From positions 1,745 through 28,744 of the forward strand of contig CAJPVJ010000304.1 of NCBI GenBank assembly GCA_905397405.1: a stretch of DNA of 27,000 bases, read 5' to 3'. A program made the translations under genes and the position numbers. This DNA is from Oppiella nova. Its lineage: Eukaryota; Arthropoda; Arachnida; Sarcoptiformes; Oppiidae. Of this stretch, positions 20,526 through 27,000 are shown piece by piece; the stretch's first letter is position 1; each line of letters starts with the position of its first letter. The notes beneath the pieces were generated by a model. That model was not told where the DNA came from and ran no database searches. It saw only the letters and a program-made list of their open reading frames with translations.

Positions 20526-22856
20526 TAAATTAATGTGACAATAATAACATTTGAATTGTATTCAAAAAAAATTTCTAATATTGTGTTTTCAAATATACTA
20601 CAGAAATATAGTGTGAACTCAATGTCAGCACAAAAGTAGTGATGATTTGAATTTCAATCACTTGTTTGTGTTGAAGAATAACAAACAGATGAACAGATTT
20701 TCAATACAAGTGAAACAAAACAAGAAAATATTTCACAAAAATATAACAAAATAATTGTTTGCCTACAAAATGCACTTCAATTGAAAATTTCAATGTTTGA
20801 ATTGTGAATACATTTCATAAATTTGTATGCATTCATATGAAATGATAGGTTTTGTGTTCAGTTATTGTTCAAAACAATAGCATATGAAATATGTGTTAGA
20901 CGTATGGGATATACTGTATACTTATCATTATTCACACATACGTTATAATTATATTAAATAGTTAGATATTAACCTAAAGTTTAGTGATTTCAATATGCTT
21001 TAGGTAACAAATTGATTTTCTATTAAACTATTTAATGGAGATTGCTTTCAATTATTTATATTTTATACAAAAATATTAAAATTTTTATGATTTATCATAA
21101 AGTTATGCTTTTATCAAATCCAACGAGCTTAATTCCTAACCTTTCACATCATGCATTGATCTTAATTTAAAAATTGTAATTTAATTATAATAATCAAAAT
21201 TATTGATAAAAGTGTTTCATATTATAAATATTGTACAGTAAAGCATAAATTATTTCAAATTAAGAAAACTTAACACTCTATAAAGACTTTAAGATTATAA
21301 GTCAAACTTATTTTAATTGTTAAATTTGAGATTAAGCTAAATCTTCTAATTTAAAACACTTTCTATTTTTTTAAAATTAAAATTAATAAAGTAATTACAA
21401 TTAATTTATAAGTGAAACATAGATAGATAAACATACATAAGTGATGTATAATTTATAAGTACTGTATGTATTTATAAGCCAACATCCCACATCTCCCTAT
21501 CTATGACCTAAACAGTAAATCATATCAAATAAAATATAAATTATATGATCGATTGTTAAGTATTTAAATTCAAATTTTTCAACTTACTGAATATTCATTC
21601 AAACATTTAAAATCACATTAAAAATGATTAAATAAAATATTTAAATTTTATTGCAAAGCCTCTACTGTACTATAGTATGTTTAAATTATTTTTGAAATTA
21701 AAAAATTTATTTTTCATAAACTATTATTCCAGTTATTGGTAATAATATGAGATTTTAAAAATCAGTAAAAATAAAATTATTGTTATATTTCTAATTAATA
21801 AAATAAATAAGTTTACAATACTCTCTCTCTCTCTCTCTCTCCATTTTTAATTATATTAAATTAAGACCAAGATCATTAATCATTGTTTAAATTACTAAAT
21901 GCCATGTGTTTTACATTACAAAATACACTGCTATTTGCTATAAATATTAAAAAGATATTCAAAGCAAATAAAATATGATTGTATTTTATTGTTGAAAGCA
22001 ATACAAACTACAGGTCTCATAAAAATTATTGTGTAATTCTTGAAACAAAAAGTATTTGTCTTATAAAGTAATGACAGCACAATACAAATAACGCTCCCAT
22101 TCGTGATATCATAAAGTTTTCAATACTTATATTTAATATTTAGATAATAAATCAATAAGTTTTTTAATGCTTATATTCTGTGCACTCAATTGAAATTTAT
22201 TGGTCTATTTAATGGCCTTTACTTTTCATGCCATAGAGTCGTGTGTTTCGGTTATTTAAAAATTTGTGTCTAAATGTCTGGACGTAAATTGATTTACGAA
22301 AAAATCTATTCATTTGTAAGGATTGATAGCCATATTAAATACATTTCCTGTTTAAACGCTCAATATTATGAAATCATATTATTATTAACAAAATAAATAT
22401 TTTTATTGTTTTACATTAACTTTAAGTAAGTTATAATAAGTCACCATAAAAATAAGTATGAGAATACCTAGATAAAATAATAATATCCTAGAATATATTA
22501 TTGATTACAAAGACACCAGATACAATTATGCAATTTATTGATTGAAAAGTAATTAACTGAGATATACAAGTACAGTACTAAAAAATACAAAAAATAAAAG
22601 GAGCAACAACATTTTAACTATTTATTATATAATTCATAACTAATAGGTGTTCCACGTGTGTCAGCCGGATGGTCGTGAATATAGTTTCTTGTGTCCAAAC
22701 AGCACACTATTCCACCAGAAAGTGCAGACCTGTGATTGGTGGTATAACGTGGACTGTCCCTCATCGCCCCGTTATTACTACCTGAACGCCCGCATAGGAG
22801 TCCTGCCACCCATTGACTCAACACTCTATCGCTTCGACCCCCAACCCGTCGGTTGA
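16672..22856 (+). CDS. Secreted Gly-rich protein with one peritrophin-A chitin-binding domain (CPAP1-like)
   Basis: Rebuilt from four exons: 16672-16738, 16945-17042, 19313-20083 and 22647-22856; all junctions are GT-AG and keep frame, giving 381 residues. Exon 1 encodes MNRKKCCDFLINIFVVINFL, a basic start plus hydrophobic stretch typical of a signal peptide, with A at -3. The middle has a basic Tyr-rich part, then a Gly-rich part with two copies of PYGPSGGG, then a Pro-rich stretch. A CBM14 domain ends the protein: six cysteines at about 295, 311, 317, 328, 341 and 349 (spacing 15-5-10-12-7), with aromatic residues and VDC at its end. Such single-domain proteins (cuticular proteins analogous to peritrophins 1) bind chitin in arthropod cuticle. 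An intron falls between the second and third cysteines. The exon 1-2 link is inferred; extra exons in the 2.3 kb and 2.6 kb introns cannot be excluded. A paralogue lies tail-to-tail downstream. Confidence 0.85.
17043..19312 (+). other. Intron 2 of the first chitin-binding gene
   Basis: A 2.3 kb AT-rich intron. Around 18598-18741 lies a less AT-rich patch with a 47-codon ATG frame; otherwise I see nothing. Confidence 0.6.
20490..20521. repeat. (GA)n microsatellite in an intron
   Basis: About 16 uninterrupted GA units. Confidence 0.97.
21821..21841. repeat. (CT)n microsatellite in an intron
   Basis: About ten uninterrupted CT units. Confidence 0.97.
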
Positions 22857-23031
22857 CTTATCATATGAACAGAATATTCGTGAATTGTATGTAATTTATA
22901 ATACTAGTAATTCTGGCACTTGTGTGGCAAATGATAATGTGTTTTATTGTTTTTTGTCTAATGCTATAAATATATTTCGCACTTTACCTTATAATATATT
23001 ATAACTTTTATGAATTCCAGACAATAATAAT

Positions 23032-23037
23032 AATAAA
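23032..23037 (+). promoter_or_regulatory. Candidate polyadenylation signal
   Basis: AATAAA 175 bases past the stop of the plus-strand chitin-binding gene, within an AAT trinucleotide run. Position is reasonable; chance occurrence is possible. Confidence 0.35.
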
Positions 23038-23768
23038 AGTTAATTTCTTGGAAATGAATGAATTCCTTTATTAAAATAAATAGGTGGGTATTTAGCTGTC
23101 TCTCCCTTTACGTGCGCTTATATTTGTAGTCACCATAAAAATTAGTCATTAAGACAATTGTCTGCAGATTTAATGATATTTTTAGACTCTTAAGTCTTTG
23201 TATAAAATTTTTATTTAACAACTTTTGGTTAAAATACTATTTAATAAAAGGCAAAGATTCCTCAAAATTTCATAATTAATGAATAAAAAATGCTGATACA
23301 ATAGAAACTACTTTTGTATGCTATTATATAACTAATGAAATAAAATACAACTAATTAATGTGTGTTCGCAACAAAACTTAATAAGTGTTTTGCATAACAT
23401 ATATAAAACTAAAACTTAAAAATATTTAGTTAGAAAATGTATAAAATATTAAGTAAACGATTAATAGTCGCACACAAAGAATCTCTGCATTCAGTTCATC
23501 GTTATTATTATTCAGACGTTTTATTAATATTTTTCAAAAAACATATGAGTATGGCATAGAAAGTATAAAAATTTGTTTTATTTAATGTTTCAATGACCTA
23601 AATAGTTGGCCATTATATACAGGCACTTAAAAAGTGTTCTCTCTCTTATTCTCTCTTTCAAACAGTTATCAATACTTTATGACACAATACATTAACAGCA
23701 CTTAAACAACAATTAAAAGAAATAAAATAAAATACATAATTAAAGTACAAATATTATAAAAATAATGT

Positions 23769-23799
23769 AACAAAAAAGGCTTCAAAAACAACTCTCTCT
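23769..23799. repeat. 31-base direct repeat, copy 2
   Basis: Identical to 13640-13670 and in the same orientation. The flanks are unrelated. Confidence 0.85.
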
Positions 23800-23989
23800 T
23801 TCCATATACAATGAATGAAAGACTTTTGTTTTATACCGAATCCATATTCAAATACATTATTACACAAAGTGTTGCGAAAATATTAAACACATTATTATTA
23901 TTATATATAAAATCTACGAATGACTGGTCGGCTGAGTGACGGGGCGGGCAGTAGTGGGACAACACTTTCGACACAATATTAAGTTAAAT

Positions 23990-26198
23990 TTAATAGTCAA
24001 ACGACTGTTGACTGTCATCTACCGGCTCCTCATCCCTAGTCTGCACAATAGGTCGCTGGGGTTCCGGTGGTGGGGGTAGGGGTCGGACGGGACGCGCAGG
24101 CGATGTCTTTCCGGATGGTCGGGGAGCTATAGGTCTGGGCGCCGGTGCTGGTCGTGGCTGCGGGACTGGACGGGGCACAGGTGCTGGTCGTGGTTGAGGC
24201 ACTGGGCGTGGCAGAGGTGCCGGTGGAGGTCTCTGAACTGGTTGTCGGGGTTGGGATGGCTTTTGTTGTGGTATTTTGCGTGGAGGCTGGGGTTGAGGTC
24301 GTTGGGGCACTACCGGCGCCGGTCTAAAGGGCTGTTGAGGTCGTTGAGAGATTGCCGGCTGAACTTTGGTGGCGGGCGGTGGCGGCTGATAGCGAGGGGG
24401 TTGGGGCTGAGGTCTAGTGGGCGGTTGTCTCGGCAGCGGTGGTTGTTTTTGAGGCGGTGGTGGCTGTGGGATGGGTTGTTTGGGTCGGGGCTGTGGCGCC
24501 GGCTGTGGTATTTGTGGCGACTCGTAGTCCACGTCTTCTTCTTGAGTCTGAACGGGTTGTGACGGTATTCGCGGCGGTTGTGGTCGGGAAACAGCTGGTG
24601 ATGGCTGTCTGGGACGGGGTACTGGTCCTGGAGCTGGTGCCGGTCTGAATGGTTGAGCCGGTTGTACTGCAGAAGCTGGTGGTGCACCTCCTGGTCCCGG
24701 TTCGGCTCCGGCTTTACCTAAAAATGTAATTTTAAAGGTTTTGGTAAAATTCTTGTCGTTTAACTCAAAACCCAAACTCTTTACCTAATTCTTCGTTAAT
24801 AGAGTAGAAGTCAGGAGTTTTAGAGCAGTCGACGGAATGCCAATAATCGCACCCAAGTATGGCCTGATTGAAGACAGTGCCGACACCGCACAGGAAACTC
24901 TCTTTCCTGCCCTGAAAGCACATGTGATAGGCCTGGCATTGGGTCTCCATATCGGCGTACATTCCCGGCTCGAAGGGAACACCAGAGCACGTGAACCCAG
25001 TTTTGGGTATTTGTGTGTATCCGGGAAAGTCAACGCCAGGCGTTCCCATTACTCCTCCATATATGGGAGGCTCGGGGTTAGCCTCGCCATCAGCGCTGTT
25101 CACATCTCCCTCGTCCTCCTGAGGTTGAGGCTGAGGTCGTGGTCGCGGAACTGACGGTCTAGTCCTCTGAGGAGCGCCCACATCACTAATGTCCTCCTGG
25201 GTGTCATAAATAGGCGCTGGTGGACGACCTTTGACCCCTTGACGTTTAGTCTAGATTCATACAAATATGTATTTTTGCAATTATTACCAATTTATTAAAA
25301 ATTTTAAATATTTTATGCTTTTGTTTCACAAATCCTTTTGTGTCAACAGATTTACTTTTCTAAACTTCACTGAATGTGATTATAATCCTTGAATTTTATC
25401 ATTTGTTTTCATTAATTAGATAAAAACAATATTTTTAAAACTAGTGTTAAATTTAATCGCTTATTTTATGTATAATAATAAAACTTGTGAAAACATTAAG
25501 AATTAATTTCCTACAGATATGTGTTATATGTGTTAAAACATCACTTCTTATGATAATATTATCATTGAATTAGCATTGAATGGAGAATAACAGAAGTCAG
25601 TTATTTGAAAGTCAGACTAACTTATATGAAACATAGGTTACACTTGCAAAACATGTATAAATTGTGTTATAATATAATATACAGAATAAGAATTGTTAAA
25701 ATTAGCATAATTCACGGTTTAGTTGGCATTATATCAGGGCATTGAATCGAGTCTATAGCATCTGACATTTGGCTCAATATAATAAATATGGACATTCAAT
25801 ATTATAAGTTCATACTGTAGTGGTACTCTATTCAATAAACAGGGCAATCTTAATCAAAAATTTGTTTAGTGCTAAAATAAAGTATTACAGCATTACTATA
25901 TTCTTACTAAAGAATTGCGATAATTGTTAAAATATTTTGATTATAAAACTAGCTATTATTTATATTAATAAATATCAACTTTAAATATTTAAAAAATTCT
26001 AACTTTCGATAGTAAAAAATGTTTGCATTAAATATTTGTATAATATGAATGGATTTAAATTATTTAAAAGAAAACAATTTATTTTTACAGCATATTTAAA
26101 ACTAAGTATCAGTAGTAACTTACCCGGAGATTTTGACAATCAACGGTAACACTCGATAAATATAAAATAATTAATATAACTGAATATCTATTAAACAT
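23990..26198 (-). CDS. Secreted Pro/Gln-rich protein with one peritrophin-A chitin-binding domain (CPAP1-like)
   Basis: Rebuilt from minus-strand exons 26198-26124, 25250-24785 and 24717-23990, with introns of 873 and 67 bases and GT-AG ends, giving 422 residues. Exon 1 encodes MFNRYSVILIILYLSSVTVD, a clear signal-peptide pattern, and ends in phase 0 at a GTAAGT donor. Exon 2 has a Pro/Arg linker, then the CBM14 domain: cysteines at about 113, 130, 136, 146, 159 and 167 (spacing 16-5-9-12-7), introduced by DFPGYTQIPKTGFTC. Exon 3 joins through a split Gly codon and encodes about 240 residues of Pro/Gln/Arg low complexity with repeated PRPVPQPRPAP units, ending SQQSFDY. The role is probably chitin binding in cuticle, with an extended flexible tail. 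The segment before the domain is nearly shared with the upstream paralogue. The long open frames on the opposite strand of exon 3 are composition artefacts. Confidence 0.87.
25251..26123 (-). other. Intron 1 of the second chitin-binding gene
   Basis: An 873-base AT-rich intron between the signal-peptide exon and the domain exon. Nothing else is recognised in it. Confidence 0.75.
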
Positions 26199-26521
26199 TT
26201 TAAAACATAAATTGTTGACACAATATATTAATCAGAAAACAAATGATATAAACAACGCGTTAAGCGTTGAATAATACAATACTACAATTGTTTTTGTACT
26301 TCTCTTAAGTTGTGATTTGAAATTAAAACTACTTTCCCAAACAAATCCGAGTTAAGTGTTAGAAAGTGCACTGTCTATAGTGAACACAAACTTATTACTG
26401 ATCAGACAATGGATTACTTCAAGTGATTATAAATGAGAGAAAATTGCAACCAAATCACTAAATAACTGCTAAAACGTTTGGTTCAATTATTTGAGACTCG
26501 ACTGCCTTTTTATTCTCAATT

Positions 26522-26588
26522 CAAACGCATAACACTTTTTAACTCAATTCAAAGGTGAAGGAAGTCTTTTATGCATAATATATAGTGG

Positions 26589-26591
<3 letters not shown>
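26522..26591 (+). repeat. Inverted repeat 2, left arm
   Basis: Seventy bases (CAAACGCATAACAC to TATAGTGGTT plus T) that are the exact reverse complement of 26931-27000. The match continues into the GA run inside. The base outside the arm (26521) cannot be tested because the other arm reaches the window edge. Confidence 0.93.

Positions 26592-26620
<29 letters not shown>
26592..26620. repeat. (GA)n microsatellite at the inner edge of inverted repeat 2
   Basis: About 14 GA units, followed by a further purine-rich stretch to about 26640. Confidence 0.95.
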
Positions 26621-26622
<2 letters not shown>

Positions 26623-26884
26623 GAAGGAGGAGAAGAAGACCCAAATTCTTCACTAGAAAGTGAATATTATGTGAGGTATGGGAGGAATGGGATGACTTCA
26701 ATTTTATGCACATAAAACATACTGTTTATTGTAAGTGTAATCATAATATTATTATTTTATATATTTTTCGTTTCAGACATATTTAATAAGGTTTAATATT
26801 ATGAAAATTTCTACAAATACTACACCCGTAGACACGATTTCAATTAAATAGGCAGTTGGATAGGTAGGTTTCCCTATTGTGATT
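26621..26884. other. Spacer inside inverted repeat 2
   Basis: About 260 bases of mostly AT-rich DNA between the GA and CT tracts. No open frame or motif of note. Confidence 0.5.
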
Positions 26885-26930
26885 TCTCTCTCTCCCTCCC
26901 TTCCTCCCTCTCCCTCCCTCTCTCTCTCTC
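26885..26930. repeat. CT-rich polypyrimidine tract
   Basis: Interrupted CT/CCCT repeats; the pure (CT)n end at 26920-26930 abuts the right arm of inverted repeat 2. Confidence 0.9.
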
Positions 26931-27000
26931 AAACCACTATATATTATGCATAAAAGACTTCCTTCACCTTTGAATTGAGTTAAAAAGTGTTATGCGTTTG
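26931..27000 (-). repeat. Inverted repeat 2, right arm
   Basis: Exact reverse complement of 26522-26591. It ends at the window edge and may continue beyond it. Confidence 0.93.

Larger units (their letters stand above)
20084..22646 (+). other. Intron 3 of the first chitin-binding gene
   Basis: A 2.6 kb intron (GTAAGG donor, AATAG acceptor) that splits the chitin-binding domain. It holds an (AG)n and a (CT)n microsatellite. Short open frames near its start are readthrough or chance. Confidence 0.7.
22857..23989. other. Convergent region between the two chitin-binding genes
   Basis: About 1.1 kb of AT-rich DNA receiving the 3' ends of both genes. It contains a candidate poly(A) signal and copy 2 of the 31-base repeat. 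No coding signal is seen. Confidence 0.6.

Noticed and set aside
24145-24648. Plus-strand frames opposite the Pro-rich exon, Val/Gly- or Trp/Arg-rich
   Set aside because: Antisense of Pro/Gln repeats stays open because of composition.

Overview
This is a piece of a small-gened animal nuclear genome. Introns as short as 62 to 92 bases, very AT-rich intergenic DNA, many GA/CT microsatellites and two cuticular chitin-binding proteins point to an arthropod. I favour a mite-like arachnid, but that placement is an inference. No bacterial, viral or CRISPR features are seen.

Layout. Positions 1-8.4 kb are a compact block of five housekeeping-type genes: the 5' part of an RWDD1 homologue (minus, running off the left edge), an intronless gene for a 370-residue acidic disordered protein with a PIP-box-like motif (plus), an AMN1-type leucine-rich-repeat protein (minus), mitochondrial elongation factor G2/GFM2 (minus, three exons, with an anomaly at the start of domain IV), and the mitochondrial calcium uniporter regulator EMRE/SMDT1 (plus). 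A tandem repeat with a period of about 64 bases follows EMRE. Positions 8.6-16.7 kb are a gene-poor AT-rich desert with microsatellites and a perfect 78-base inverted repeat. Positions 16.7-26.2 kb hold two tail-to-tail genes for secreted proteins, each with one peritrophin-A (CBM14) domain. I rebuilt both by joining exons, including short signal-peptide exons. A second inverted repeat, with the same arm-microsatellite design, lies at 26.5-27.0 kb and touches the right edge.

How the genes relate. GFM2 and EMRE are divergent neighbours that both act in mitochondria. RWDD1 and the PIP-box-like gene also diverge, from a region with CCAAT and E-box motifs. The two chitin-binding genes are paralogues that share the chitin-binding domain and the segment before it, but carry different low-complexity extensions (Gly-rich before the domain in one, Pro/Gln-rich after it in the other). 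They probably contribute to cuticle. I found no convincing new multi-gene system. The oddities most worth checking are the two microsatellite-bounded inverted repeats, the GFM2 domain IV gap, and the unassigned PIP-box-like protein.
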